This document shows, piece by piece, positions 8,031-17,026 of a DNA stretch of 64,000 bases. Every line of letters begins with the position of its first letter. Within the stretch, counting starts at the first letter, position 1. This DNA comes from Herpetosiphon aurantiacus DSM 785 (GTDB taxonomy: Bacteria > Chloroflexota > Chloroflexia > Chloroflexales > Herpetosiphonaceae). The notes beneath the pieces were generated by a model. It was not told the DNA's origin. It ran no database searches and saw nothing but the letters and a program-made list of their open reading frames with translations. A program made the position numbers and the translations under genes. The stretch lies in the NCBI GenBank assembly GCA_000018565.1, contig CP000875.1:1689199-1753198 (forward strand), in the 5' to 3' direction.

Positions 8031-11000
8031 ATGCAAGCACGCTGGTTTGCTTATGTGCCGCCGTATCTTGTCCCACGATTGCTTGATCAACGGGCCTCTT
8101 CTGCAACCCAAACGACCAAACATGGCCAAGCTGTGGTGCTTTTCGCCGATATCGCGGGCTTTACGCCTCTCAGCGAGGCGCTTGGTCAACACGATTCGCA
8201 TGGAACTGAAACCCTAACCCGCTTATTAAATCGCTGTTTTGCCCCATTAATTGATGTGATCGAGCGCTTTGGCGGCATGATCAGCACATTTGGCGGCGAT
8301 GCCATTACGGCGTTGTTTCCGATTAATCAGCCGCAACGGACTCAACGGGTCGCTGCTCGCGCTGTTCGTTGTGCCCTCGAAATGCAAAGCCTGATGGAGC
8401 AATTGGGCGCAATCGAAATTCAAGCAACCAAATGGCGTTTGACCCTCAAAATTGGGATTGCCGCAGGCCATGTGCTCTATACCACGGTCGGCGATCCGAC
8501 GAAGCGCTGTGTTGCGGTGGTGGGTGGCTCGGCGTTGTTACGCTCTGCCGAGGCCGAAAATCAGGCTCGTTCTGGCGATGTGATTATTGATTATGCCTCG
8601 TTGGATTGCGAGCAGTTCAAGCGTGAAACGCTCGATCAGCGTTTTGCCAAGGTGCTTGGGCTTGAGCAAAGCGTGCGGGCGCAGCCAATTCGCTGGCCTG
8701 AACCAATCACCCCGCATCCACCTGCCCAATTCGATGCCTACTTGCACCCCACAATTGCCCAACAAGTGCGTGAAGGTCGTACCGCGTTTATCAACGAGCG
8801 CCGCTCAGTTACGCTATTGTTTGTCAATTTCGATGCCCCCGATTATGATCGTGATCCATTTGCCGCCGAACGGCTCAACCATTACTTTCGCGAAGTGCTG
8901 CGGATCGTCGAGCGCTATGATGGCTATCTGAATAAAGTTGAAATTGGCGATAAAGGTAGTAGCTTTTTGGTGCTGTTTGGTGCACCAGTTGCCCACGAAA
9001 ATGATAGTGATCGGGCGGCGCACTGTGCCTTAGAGCTTCGCGCCTTACCTGAGTTTGAGGCTCGTATCGGCATCAACACAGGATTTGTCTTTTGTGGCTT
9101 GATTGGCTCGGAGCGTCGCCAAGAATATACCGTGATTGGCGATACAGTCAATTTGGCGGCGCGATTGATGCAGCAAGCTGGTCAAGGCCAAATTTTGCTG
9201 ACCGAAGCTACCCAAGAAACCCTTAGCTCAACCTTTTTAACTGCGCCTTTGCCAGCCGTTCGAGTCAAAGGCCGCAGCGAATTGGTCGAGTTACACGAAT
9301 TAACCGATTTACGCCAGACGGCGATTCGTGGCCAAGAGCCAATTTATGCTTTGCCAATGGTCGGGCGCAGCCAAGAGTTACAATCTGTCGGCGAATTGCT
9401 GAGTCGCATCAAGCAGGGCCATGGCCAAGTGTTGGGGATTACGGGCGAAGCTGGCATGGGCAAATCGCGGCTGGTGGCCGAAATTCGCCGGATTGCGCGG
9501 GCGCAACGAGTGGCGGTGTATAGCGGCGAGTGCCTTTCGTATGGCACAACCATTAGCTATTTGTTGTGGCATAATTTGTGGCGCTCGTTTTTTAATGTTG
9601 ATCCTGAGTGGCCGCTCGATTTGCAAATGTTGCAGTTGCGGGCGCAATTAGCCCTGATCGATCAAGATTTATTAGATTGGATGCCGCTGCTGGCGAGCGC
9701 TCTACGCCTGCCGATTCCCGATCAATCCTTGACCAAATTGCTGGATATTAAGTCGCGCAAGATGCTACTAGAATCGCTGCTGGTGGATTGTTTGCGCTAC
9801 CGTGCCAATGAAACGCCGTTATTACTGGTGCTCGAAGATTGCCATTGGATCGATTCGCTCTCGAACGATTTGTTGGCGCGAATTACTAAGGCGATTCGCG
9901 ATGTGCCCGTGCTGATTGTGCTGGCCTATCGACCTTCCGCCGAGCGTGATCAAACGATGTGGCACGAGTTACGCCAGCTTGAACATTGGCACGAAATCGA
10001 ATTACAAGAATTTACGCTCGACGAAACTGCTGAATTAGTGCGACTCAAAATCAAACAACTGCTCGGCAATCGCCAAGCACCATCAGAGCAGTTGGTTAGC
10101 AAACTGACCGATCGGGCGCAGGGCAACCCATTTTATATTGAAGAATTGATTAATTTGGTGGTTGAACGCCAGCCCGATTTGAGCGATCCCAAGGCCGTGG
10201 CTCAACTGGAGTTGCCCGATAGCTTACACCGCTTGATTATCAGCCGGATCGACCAACTTGAAGAGGCGACCAAGCATACGCTCAAAGTTGCCAGCGTGAT
10301 TGGTCGTTTATTCAAAGCCAATTGGCTCTGGGGCGCGTACCCGCAATTGGGCAGTGCCGAGCAAGTTAAGCAGCAACTCAACACTCTGAGCCGCATGGAT
10401 CTTACGCCACTTGATCGCGATGAGCCTGAGCTTGAATATCTGTTTAAACATGTGGTTACCCAAGAAGTTGCCTACCAAAGCTTGCCATTGGCCACGCGTG
10501 CCGCGCTCCACGAGCAGGTTGGCGATTATTTGGTTGAAACCTATGGTGTGGAAGGTGCTGCCGATTTGTTGGCGCACCACTATGGCATGAGCAATAATCT
10601 TGATAAACAGCGCAACTATTTTCGCAAGGCTGGCGATGCGGCGGCGGCACGCTATGCCACCGATGTGGCCTTGAGCTATTACGAACGCTGTTTGCCCTTG
10701 CTCGCCGCCCATGAAACCATCGATATTTTCTTTGCAATGGGCGAAATCTACAAACATACTGGGCGTTGGCACGAGGCCGATGCAATTTATCGGCGTTTGC
10801 TGAACCAAGCCCAACAGCAACAGCAACTTTCAGCGTTGGCTCGCGTCTGGTGTGAAATTGCCGATGTCCAAAGCAGTCAAGGTTTGCATAACGATGCACT
10901 GCAAAGCATTCAACCAGCCTTGGAATATGCCAAACAAGCCCATGACCAGCCGACCCATTGCAAAATTTTGATGCGCATGAGTTGGATTGCCAGCTATCAA

Positions 11001-11846
11001 GGCCAATTGCAGCAGGCTTGGCAAACCAGCCATGCGGCGGTGGCGATTGCCCGTGAAGCCAATGATGCCCATAGTTTGGCTTTGGCACTGAAAACTCATG
11101 GCTATATGAATGTGCTGCAAGGCCAATTTGCTCTAGCCGAGCAGCTATTTTCCGAAGGCCTCGCCTTACACCGCCAACTCGGCCAGCGCGAAGATGAAGG
11201 GCGCATGTTGAATGTGATGGGCGAGGCTGCTCGTCATCGTGGCGATTTTCAGCATGCCGTCGAGCTATATCAACAAGCCTTGGTCATTGGCCGCGAGTTG
11301 CGCAATCCTGAACGGTTAATCATGTTTTTGAGTAATTTGGGCGGCGCATTGGTGGGGCTTGGCACGTATGAAACCGCGATTGCCACCTTGAACGAGGCTT
11401 TTGAACTCGCTCGTTCGACCACGTGGTATGGGATCGCGGAAACCTATCGTTTTCGGGCTGAGGCGGCGATTGGTTTGGGCTATCCTGATGAGGCAATTCG
11501 CCATATTATCCAAGCGCATCATGCTGCTCGCGAACGCCAACAAACCCTCGAATTATGCGCGGCACTGCGGGTTTTGGGCAGTGCCTTGAGCCAATTGAAT
11601 GTGCCAATCCTCTTGCCGCCAAGCTTGCCAACTACCCCACTAAACTGCTTTGAACAGGCCTTGAGCATGGCCGAAGCTAGTGGTTCGCAAGCTGAAGTTG
11701 CGGCGATTCAGCTGGCCTTGGCCGAGCATTGGCAGCGCCAACAACAACCAACCAAAGCCCAAGCGGCTTGGCAGCAAGCCTACACCATCTATGGTCAATT
11801 AGGCATGGATGCGCTGCAACAACGGGTAGCCCAGTGGTTGAGCTAG
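8031..11846 (+). CDS. Giant cyclase/AAA-ATPase/TPR signalling protein
   Basis: A 1271-residue soluble protein. Residues about 30-190 form a class III nucleotide cyclase domain with both metal aspartates (FADIAGFTPLSE and STFGGDAITALF). Residues about 255-410 form a second cyclase-like domain in which the first aspartate position reads LFVNFDAP, so it is probably degenerate, while VIGDTVNLAARL is kept. An AAA/NTPase region follows (GRSQELQSV, Walker A GEAGMGKS near 475, Walker B LLLVLEDCHW near 600), then roughly 500 residues of helical TPR repeats. Such proteins are frequent in Chloroflexi and are viewed as NTP-gated signalling hubs; product (cAMP or cGMP) and trigger are unknown. The ATG follows an AGGAG box. 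Confidence 0.88.
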   Translation: MQARWFAYVPPYLVPRLLDQRASSATQTTKHGQAVVLFADIAGFTPLSEALGQHDSHGTETLTRLLNRCFAPLIDVIERFGGMISTFGGDAITALFPINQPQRTQRVAARAVRCALEMQSLMEQLGAIEIQATKWRLTLKIGIAAGHVLYTTVGDPTKRCVAVVGGSALLRSAEAENQARSGDVIIDYASLDCEQFKRETLDQRFAKVLGLEQSVRAQPIRWPEPITPHPPAQFDAYLHPTIAQQVREGRTAFINERRSVTLLFVNFDAPDYDRDPFAAERLNHYFREVLRIVERYDGYLNKVEIGDKGSSFLVLFGAPVAHENDSDRAAHCALELRALPEFEARIGINTGFVFCGLIGSERRQEYTVIGDTVNLAARLMQQAGQGQILLTEATQETLSSTFLTAPLPAVRVKGRSELVELHELTDLRQTAIRGQEPIYALPMVGRSQELQSVGELLSRIKQGHGQVLGITGEAGMGKSRLVAEIRRIARAQRVAVYSGECLSYGTTISYLLWHNLWRSFFNVDPEWPLDLQMLQLRAQLALIDQDLLDWMPLLASALRLPIPDQSLTKLLDIKSRKMLLESLLVDCLRYRANETPLLLVLEDCHWIDSLSNDLLARITKAIRDVPVLIVLAYRPSAERDQTMWHELRQLEHWHEIELQEFTLDETAELVRLKIKQLLGNRQAPSEQLVSKLTDRAQGNPFYIEELINLVVERQPDLSDPKAVAQLELPDSLHRLIISRIDQLEEATKHTLKVASVIGRLFKANWLWGAYPQLGSAEQVKQQLNTLSRMDLTPLDRDEPELEYLFKHVVTQEVAYQSLPLATRAALHEQVGDYLVETYGVEGAADLLAHHYGMSNNLDKQRNYFRKAGDAAAARYATDVALSYYERCLPLLAAHETIDIFFAMGEIYKHTGRWHEADAIYRRLLNQAQQQQQLSALARVWCEIADVQSSQGLHNDALQSIQPALEYAKQAHDQPTHCKILMRMSWIASYQGQLQQAWQTSHAAVAIAREANDAHSLALALKTHGYMNVLQGQFALAEQLFSEGLALHRQLGQREDEGRMLNVMGEAARHRGDFQHAVELYQQALVIGRELRNPERLIMFLSNLGGALVGLGTYETAIATLNEAFELARSTTWYGIAETYRFRAEAAIGLGYPDEAIRHIIQAHHAARERQQTLELCAALRVLGSALSQLNVPILLPPSLPTTPLNCFEQALSMAEASGSQAEVAAIQLALAEHWQRQQQPTKAQAAWQQAYTIYGQLGMDALQQRVAQWLS

Positions 11847-11857
11847 CGCAAGCAGAT

Positions 11858-11921
11858 GTTAACTATAACAGCCGAGGTTTTGCCTCGGCTGTTGATTTTT
11901 AGCTCCAACATGCCTATTCAG
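11858..11921. repeat. 64-bp terminator module, copy 1
   Basis: Contains an 11-bp perfect stem (AACAGCCGAGG with CCTCGGCTGTT, 11867-11893) followed by a T-rich run on the plus strand, between the convergent cyclase and MFS genes. The whole 64 bases align without gaps, at about 55 identical positions, to 14207-14270. It probably ends transcription in both directions. Confidence 0.8.
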
Positions 11922-11926
11922 TGCCA

Positions 11927-13378
11927 TTAGTGAATAAATGTTGGCTCTCCGCTTGGTTCGCCCGTGCGACGCAGAAAAAGCGCTAACACCAAACCAACCA
12001 CGGCTATTCCAGCTGCCACCACGAAGGCATTTTGGATGCCAATGGTCAAATCAGCCAATGGATTAGGCGCGATGGTTTGCCCTGGCTGAGCTTGACCAGC
12101 ACTCATAATCGTGATTAATAAGGCCGTTCCAATTGCTCCGGCAACTTGCTGAAGTGTGTTGGAGATCGCTGTGCCATGGGAGTGCAAGGTTTGGGGCAAT
12201 TGATTAAGTCCAGTTGTGAGAATTGGCGTGAACAAACAGGCAAGGCCTAAACTGAAGATTACATGGAGACTGAGAAGCCAGATCACTGAGGTTGTGGCAT
12301 TCAAGAACGTCCACTGCCAAAGTGCCAAGACAACCAGTACCATGCCCCCGATCACGAGCATTCGTGGCCCCGATCGATCAAAGATCCGACCTACGAATAG
12401 CCCACTGAATCCCATCAATGCCCCGCCAGGCAGCAAAAAAAGCCCGGTTTGCAGGGTATTAAACTGGCGAATTTGCTGGAAATAGAAGGGCAATAGAATC
12501 GCTGAGGCAAATAATGTCACCATCACAACCATCATTAATACGACGCTCAGCGTGAACATGGGAAAGCGAAAAACGCGCAGGTCAAGCAATGGACTGGAAA
12601 GTCGGGTTTGTCGCCATGCAAACAATGCGATCCCAACTAAGCCCATTCCGATCGCTGCCAAAACAATTGGCTCGGTTAGGCTACTGCCAGGCTCGCCCGC
12701 CCGACTAAAGCCGTAGACTAGCCCGCCGAAGCCTATTGCTGCTAAGAGAATCGAGGTACGATCAAGGCTGGCTGCTTGAAGTTTGCCCACATTCACCAAC
12801 CGTAGGTAGCCATAGGCCAGCACCGCTAGGGCAATTGGGATCACGAAAATAAACATAAAACGCCACGAAAGCGCTTGGATGATTAACCCTGATAGGGCTG
12901 GGCCAATCGCGGGAGCCACCGAAATCACCATACTGGCCGTGCTCATCATAGCTCCGCGCCGCTCCATCGGCACTAGCACCAAAATAACTGTCATGAGCAA
13001 TGGCAGCATTAGCGCTGTGCCCGCTGCTTGGAATACCCGACCAACCAAGAGCACTTCAAATCCAGGCGCTGCTGCCGCTGCCACAGTCCCGAAGGTAAAT
13101 AAACCCATGGCCGTAAGAAACAGCGTTCGCGTGCTAAACCGTTGAATCAGAAAGCCGGTTGTGGGAATCAAGACCGCCATAACTAATAGATAGGCTGTGG
13201 TCAGCCATTGCACGGTGCTTGCTTCGACTTGGAATTCGTCCTTCAAGCGGGGTAAAGCCACACCCATAATCGTTTCGTTTAGAATCACGACAAAGGTCGC
13301 AATCAACAAGGTTAAAATAATGCCTTTTTCGCGGGTGCTGGTTGCAACGGCGCTGGCATGGGTTGTCTCTACGCGCAT
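11927..13378 (-). CDS. DHA2-family MFS multidrug efflux transporter
   Basis: A 483-residue membrane protein with about 14 hydrophobic segments, the size and layout of EmrB/QacA proton-drug antiporters. Visible signatures are FVVILNETIMGVALPRL in segment 1, WLTTAYLL in segment 2, the loop FSTRTLF, GRVFQAAGTALMLPL in segment 4 and the antiporter motif C region APAIGPALSGLI in segment 5. No EmrA-type membrane fusion partner is adjacent. The ATG has an AAAGGA box. It is followed 48 bases upstream on the same strand by a DHFR-like reductase gene, so the two could be cotranscribed. Substrate unknown. Confidence 0.88.
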   Translation of the reverse strand: MRVETTHASAVATSTREKGIILTLLIATFVVILNETIMGVALPRLKDEFQVEASTVQWLTTAYLLVMAVLIPTTGFLIQRFSTRTLFLTAMGLFTFGTVAAAAAPGFEVLLVGRVFQAAGTALMLPLLMTVILVLVPMERRGAMMSTASMVISVAPAIGPALSGLIIQALSWRFMFIFVIPIALAVLAYGYLRLVNVGKLQAASLDRTSILLAAIGFGGLVYGFSRAGEPGSSLTEPIVLAAIGMGLVGIALFAWRQTRLSSPLLDLRVFRFPMFTLSVVLMMVVMVTLFASAILLPFYFQQIRQFNTLQTGLFLLPGGALMGFSGLFVGRIFDRSGPRMLVIGGMVLVVLALWQWTFLNATTSVIWLLSLHVIFSLGLACLFTPILTTGLNQLPQTLHSHGTAISNTLQQVAGAIGTALLITIMSAGQAQPGQTIAPNPLADLTIGIQNAFVVAAGIAVVGLVLALFLRRTGEPSGEPTFIH

Positions 13379-13426
13379 AGAATTCCTTTTGATAACCCGC
13401 CGTAAAGCCTAGCGGATGAGCTGAAT

Positions 13427-14008
13427 TTAATCACGATGATGAGCTACGGCATAGCGATGCAGTGCAACGCCGCCATCAAAGGTTTGCTGTTCAAGCAATT
13501 CGAGCTGAACTGGAGCATCAAGCCGATCAAAAAGCCGAATCCCTTGACCAAGGATGACGGGATTAACTTTCAGAATCAGTTGATCGATCTCGCCGATTAA
13601 GGCGCTGGCTAACGAGCCGCCGCCACACAACCAGATATTCTGCCCAGGCTCTTGTTTGAGTCTGCGCACCAAGTCAACTGGGTCATTGGCAACTAAGGTT
13701 ACATCTGGGCTTGGGCTGGTGGTGATTGATTGTGACACTACATATTGCCGCAAATGGGCATACGGACTGGTAACGCCTTCGCTCAAACCAACTGCATAGG
13801 TGTGCCGACCCATCACGACGGTATCAAAATGGCGTGGCTCAGCTGTAATTCCTAGCAGCGCATGCAAATGGCTAGGGATAGTTTCAGGATATTCCTGCTG
13901 CAAATATTGCATGTGCCCACCCTGCATGGGAAAGAAATCGAAACTGCCATCCTCACGCGCAATAAATCCATCAGCCGTACAGGCGATGAAATAGATTAAC
14001 TGACGCAT
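13427..14008 (-). CDS. Dihydrofolate reductase family protein (RibD C-terminal-like)
   Basis: A 193-residue single-domain protein of the DHFR/RibD-C superfamily. It starts RQLIYFIACTADGFIARED, has the nucleotide-binding VVMGRHTY, the glycine stretch NIWLCGGGSLASALI and the ending VILGQGIRLFDRL, all typical of the YyaP/YwjB-like reductases. These bind NAD(P)H but their substrates are mostly unknown; the family is distinct from true FolA. A strong AAGGAG box precedes the ATG. The gene ends 48 bases before the start of the MFS efflux gene on the same strand. Confidence 0.85.
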   Translation of the reverse strand: MRQLIYFIACTADGFIAREDGSFDFFPMQGGHMQYLQQEYPETIPSHLHALLGITAEPRHFDTVVMGRHTYAVGLSEGVTSPYAHLRQYVVSQSITTSPSPDVTLVANDPVDLVRRLKQEPGQNIWLCGGGSLASALIGEIDQLILKVNPVILGQGIRLFDRLDAPVQLELLEQQTFDGGVALHRYAVAHHRD

Positions 14009-14077
14009 ATAGTTACGCTCCTTAGGCTATTCATCCGCTGGATAAGTAGCGTTATCTGCCACACGATGCAGACTCGC

Positions 14078-14185
14078 ATGCTACCATCAAGCAACTCGCA
14101 AGCCATCAGTCTCGGGGTCTATACTCGCCCAACAAACCAACAGATCGATGCTCAATTGGGCATGGACATGATCGAACAGCGCTAG
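14078..14185 (+). other. Possible gene remnant, unidentified
   Basis: A 35-codon open frame starting MLPSSNSQ and ending LGMDMIEQR reads like a natural protein C-terminus and stops at TAG 29 bases before the repeated terminator module. No ribosome binding site supports a start, and no family was recognised. It may be the decayed tail of a lost gene, or chance. Confidence 0.2.
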
Positions 14186-14206
14186 CTGAATTTTTGAGCT
14201 AACGCT

Positions 14207-14270
14207 GTTAACCACAACAGCCGAGGTTTTGCCTCGGCTGTTGGCTTTTAGCTTCAATATACTTATTCAG
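14207..14270. repeat. 64-bp terminator module, copy 2
   Basis: Same 11-bp stem and loop as copy 1 (stem 14216-14242) with matching flanks, from GTTAAC at the left to ATTCAG at the right. The right end overlaps the last codons of the secreted-protein gene at 14263, so the repeat extends into coding sequence. It can terminate that gene on the minus strand. Confidence 0.8.
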
Positions 14271-15594
14271 CTGAGCGAATTGCGATTGGCAAGAAGGTTC
14301 GCCATAGGCTTGGTGTGGGAGTATTGGTCGCTGTGCTGGTTGGAGTATTGGTTGGGCTACTCGTTGCGGTCGCGGTATTGGTCGGCGTGTTGGTTGCGGT
14401 ATTCGTTGGTGTGTTGGTCGGCGTGTTCGTTGCAGTAGAAGTATTCGTCGGGGTGTTGGTTGGGGTGTTACTGGGCGTTGGAGTATCGGCAACCAACGAA
14501 GTGATCGCTAAAATCAAGCCCCCAACGAAATACATATCGCTAGTGGAGCCAGTGGTTATGCTAGCTGTGGTTTGGCCTGGGCTAGTCCATGCTGAAACAT
14601 CAAAGGTATCAAGGTCAAACCCACCCATACTGTTGGCTGCTCCGGTTAGTTGTGGCAAATCGCCTGCGCTTGAAACTGGGTTGCCTAAATATGAACGAGT
14701 GCTATTCATCATATTATCGGTAGGGTTTTGCGCATTGCTAACGCTATTACCATTAAACAGCAATTGGTCACCGGCGCTTGAGTTATCTCCCTCGTAGCCC
14801 ACAATCGTAAGGTTGGTTGTGCTGCTGCTGGGAATATTGAATCCACTCAATGTATTGGTAATTGAGCTGCCAATTAATACTTGATCCAGCCCATCGTGGA
14901 GAATGATCGTTCGATTGGGTTGGCTTGCATCAGCATAGACCACTACCAACCACCAAGCGGCAAAGGCGTTAGTATCATTGGTGTTAATAAACGGATTAGC
15001 GAGAATGCCACTGGCACGATAGGCTCCGGAGCCATGCGTTTGAACATAGCTGGTAACATCTGCGACCGCTTGATAAAATGAATTTGGATTGATAACTGTA
15101 CTGATGGGTGTGACGTTCTGGCTATTGCCCCAATTAAATTCAAGCGTAGCACCAGTTGGTGTTACGCCACCCCAACGCGCTCCCCAATAGAGGTAGGCAT
15201 GGGTTACGCTGGCCCCGACCGGAATATTGAGCATTGCACTACTGCGAGCCTGGGCATTATTGAGGCTGGTATTCGCTTCAGCTTGGCTGACAGCAGGCGA
15301 ATCGGCTCGCCAATAAATGTCAACGCCTGAATCGCTCGTATTTGTACCACACGTACCAACTGCACCCACTATTGGAGCGGGAACGCCCGCCGCACAATCA
15401 TGGCCTAGCGTATTGCCAATCGTGATAACCCCGCCCCGTTGGGTCAGATTGAGCCGTGGATCAATTGCTGGCACTCCTTCCATTGCTGCCGAAGGCTTGA
15501 GTAAACTGCTCGTTAGCCCAAACGTACTAAGTAGTAACAAGCCGCCAATCAGCCGAATGAATCGATTTGATGAATATTGAGTTGCTTGCATCAA
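14263..15594 (-). CDS. Secreted adhesin-like protein with NTPT-rich stalk and LPI tail
   Basis: A 443-residue exported protein. A signal peptide covers about residues 1-37 (RLIGGLLLLSTFGLTSSLL, cleavage near SAAM). Residues 40-365 form a beta-rich globular domain with repeated aromatic/Gly motifs (HAYLYWGARWGG, AAWWLVVVYAD, GFDLDTFDVS) that resembles DUF3344-like or isopeptide-forming surface modules, though I cannot name the family firmly. Residues about 368-430 are a low-complexity NTPTNTPT stalk, followed by SLWRTFLPIAIRSAE at the extreme C-terminus. The stalk plus LPI-basic ending recurs in Chloroflexi exported proteins and may be a sorting or anchoring signal. Expressed alone, divergent from the FAD monooxygenase gene. 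Confidence 0.8.
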   Translation of the reverse strand: MMQATQYSSNRFIRLIGGLLLLSTFGLTSSLLKPSAAMEGVPAIDPRLNLTQRGGVITIGNTLGHDCAAGVPAPIVGAVGTCGTNTSDSGVDIYWRADSPAVSQAEANTSLNNAQARSSAMLNIPVGASVTHAYLYWGARWGGVTPTGATLEFNWGNSQNVTPISTVINPNSFYQAVADVTSYVQTHGSGAYRASGILANPFINTNDTNAFAAWWLVVVYADASQPNRTIILHDGLDQVLIGSSITNTLSGFNIPSSSTTNLTIVGYEGDNSSAGDQLLFNGNSVSNAQNPTDNMMNSTRSYLGNPVSSAGDLPQLTGAANSMGGFDLDTFDVSAWTSPGQTTASITTGSTSDMYFVGGLILAITSLVADTPTPSNTPTNTPTNTSTATNTPTNTPTNTATNTPTNTATATSSPTNTPTSTATNTPTPSLWRTFLPIAIRSAE

Positions 15595-15698
15595 CGAAAC
15601 TCCTATGTGCCCAATATCTGGATAGCTACTGCTAGATTATCAACGAATCGGTGATTAATTGCCATAGTGAAATCGTCGTGCTCCTGTCAATTTCACTC

Positions 15699-15751
15699 TT
15701 GACAGTCTCTAAAAGCGCTTTATACTCAATAATATACCGACTAGTCAGTCA
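15699..15751 (+). promoter_or_regulatory. Promoter and TetR-type operator of the FAD monooxygenase
   Basis: TTGACA (15699-15704) and TATACT (15721-15726) are spaced 16 bases. Just downstream, at the expected transcription start, lies an imperfect palindrome (15734-15751) with the core GACTAGTC, like TetR/AcrR-family operators. A 7-bp inverted repeat, CTGTCAA and TTGACAG (15684-15705), includes the -35 box. The cognate repressor gene is not adjacent. Confidence 0.65.
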
Positions 15752-15772
15752 ATTATTGATGAGGATAGAACG

Positions 15773-16945
15773 ATGCAGCACAAACGCCGAATTTTGATTG
15801 TAGGTGGGGGGATTGCGGGCTTGACGCTGGGTTATTGGCTGAAGCAACATGGTGAGCAACCCACGATTATCGAGCAAGCAGCCCAACGCCGCGACGAGGG
15901 CTATGGCATCGATTTTAGTGGCAGTGGCTGGGATGTGGCTCAACGTATGGGCATTTTGGCCGAACTCGAAGGCCGCCAAATTGCAGTTGAATCAATGGTG
16001 CTCAAAAATAGCCAAGGCCAAACGATTGTCAAACAACCCTTGGCTCCTTTGCGCGAAGCTTTGCCTCACCCAATGCTGCACCTGATGCGCCCTGAATTAG
16101 AGGCGGTTTTGGCCAATGCCTTGCCGAGCGATCTCCCAGTGCGTTATGCCACCACAATTGTGCGCTTAGAGCAGTATGCTGAGTATGTTGAAGTGCGCTT
16201 CAACGATGGTCGGGTTGAGCAATTTGATTTGGTGATCGGCGCTGATGGGATTCATTCGCAGGTGCGCCACATGCTGTTTGGCCCCGAAAGCCAGTTTGCC
16301 CACCCCTTGGGCTATACGTTTGCGACCTTCAAAGTGCCGCAACTTGAGAATTATGGCGCGAATGCCACGATGTTGATCGAGCCACAACGCCAAGCGACCA
16401 TTTACCCCGATCGGCGTGGCGGTTTTTTGATGATGCTGGCCTATCGGAGCCAGCAAACCCAATTGCCAGCGCCTGATCAACGCAAAGCCATGCTTCAAAC
16501 TGAATATCGTAATGCAGGCTGGCTCGTGCCCCAATTGATCGATTCGATCAATCAGCAAAGTGCTTTTTATTGCGATGTGATCAGCCAAATTCGCATGCCG
16601 CGTTGGTCGCAAGGGCGGGTGGCCTTGGTGGCCGATGCCGCGCATTGTTTGACATTGATTTCAGGTCAAGGCGCGGCCACAGCGATGGGCGGAGCGTATG
16701 TGCTAGCCGAAGAATTGGCCAAAACTGCTGATCATCAAGCCGCTTTCCAGGCCTATGAGCGACGCATGCGGCCTTTTGTCGAGCGCAAACAAGCTGGCGC
16801 ACGAAGAGTCGCCTTGACCTTCGTGCCACGGACGTGGTTGGGCGTGCAAGTCAGCCGCTTCGTGGTACGGGCGGCCTTTACTCCAACTTTGGCCCGCTCG
16901 ATTGGTAAACGGATTGGCTTTGATAGTGTTTTGGCGCTGGCTTAA
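15773..16945 (+). CDS. FAD-dependent monooxygenase (PHBH fold, TetX/MhpA-like)
   Basis: A 390-residue class A flavoprotein hydroxylase. It has the N-terminal dinucleotide site ILIVGGGIAGLTLGYWL, the DG motif region VIGADGIHSQVRHML near residue 160, and the second FAD motif VALVADAAHCLTLISGQGA near residue 285. The C-terminal part is helical and slightly basic. Family members hydroxylate aromatic or polyketide substrates using NAD(P)H and oxygen; some inactivate tetracyclines or rifamycins. The TetR-type operator over the promoter suggests inducible detoxification, which is inference. A GAGGA box precedes the ATG. Confidence 0.87.
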   Translation: MQHKRRILIVGGGIAGLTLGYWLKQHGEQPTIIEQAAQRRDEGYGIDFSGSGWDVAQRMGILAELEGRQIAVESMVLKNSQGQTIVKQPLAPLREALPHPMLHLMRPELEAVLANALPSDLPVRYATTIVRLEQYAEYVEVRFNDGRVEQFDLVIGADGIHSQVRHMLFGPESQFAHPLGYTFATFKVPQLENYGANATMLIEPQRQATIYPDRRGGFLMMLAYRSQQTQLPAPDQRKAMLQTEYRNAGWLVPQLIDSINQQSAFYCDVISQIRMPRWSQGRVALVADAAHCLTLISGQGAATAMGGAYVLAEELAKTADHQAAFQAYERRMRPFVERKQAGARRVALTFVPRTWLGVQVSRFVVRAAFTPTLARSIGKRIGFDSVLALA

Positions 16946-16957
16946 TCGTTCGTAGGG

Positions 16958-16983
16958 CTGAATCATTTTCAAAAACGTTTCAG
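16958..16983 (+). promoter_or_regulatory. Candidate LacI-type operator upstream of maltose acetyltransferase gene
   Basis: The arrangement CTGAATC ... CGTTTCAG, with AAAAACGTTTCAG in common, matches the site at 40014-40041 that sits on the promoter of the LacI-linked MFS transporter. The two half-sites are 2 bases closer here. Confidence 0.4.
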
Positions 16984-17026
16984 TATGCTAAAATTTAAAC
17001 AATGTCGTTATTGAGGATGAGCATCA

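Noticed and set aside
14300-14480. CRISPR-like or tandem DNA repeats
   Set aside because: The periodicity comes from codons for the NTPT stalk of the secreted protein; there are no spacers of uniform length.
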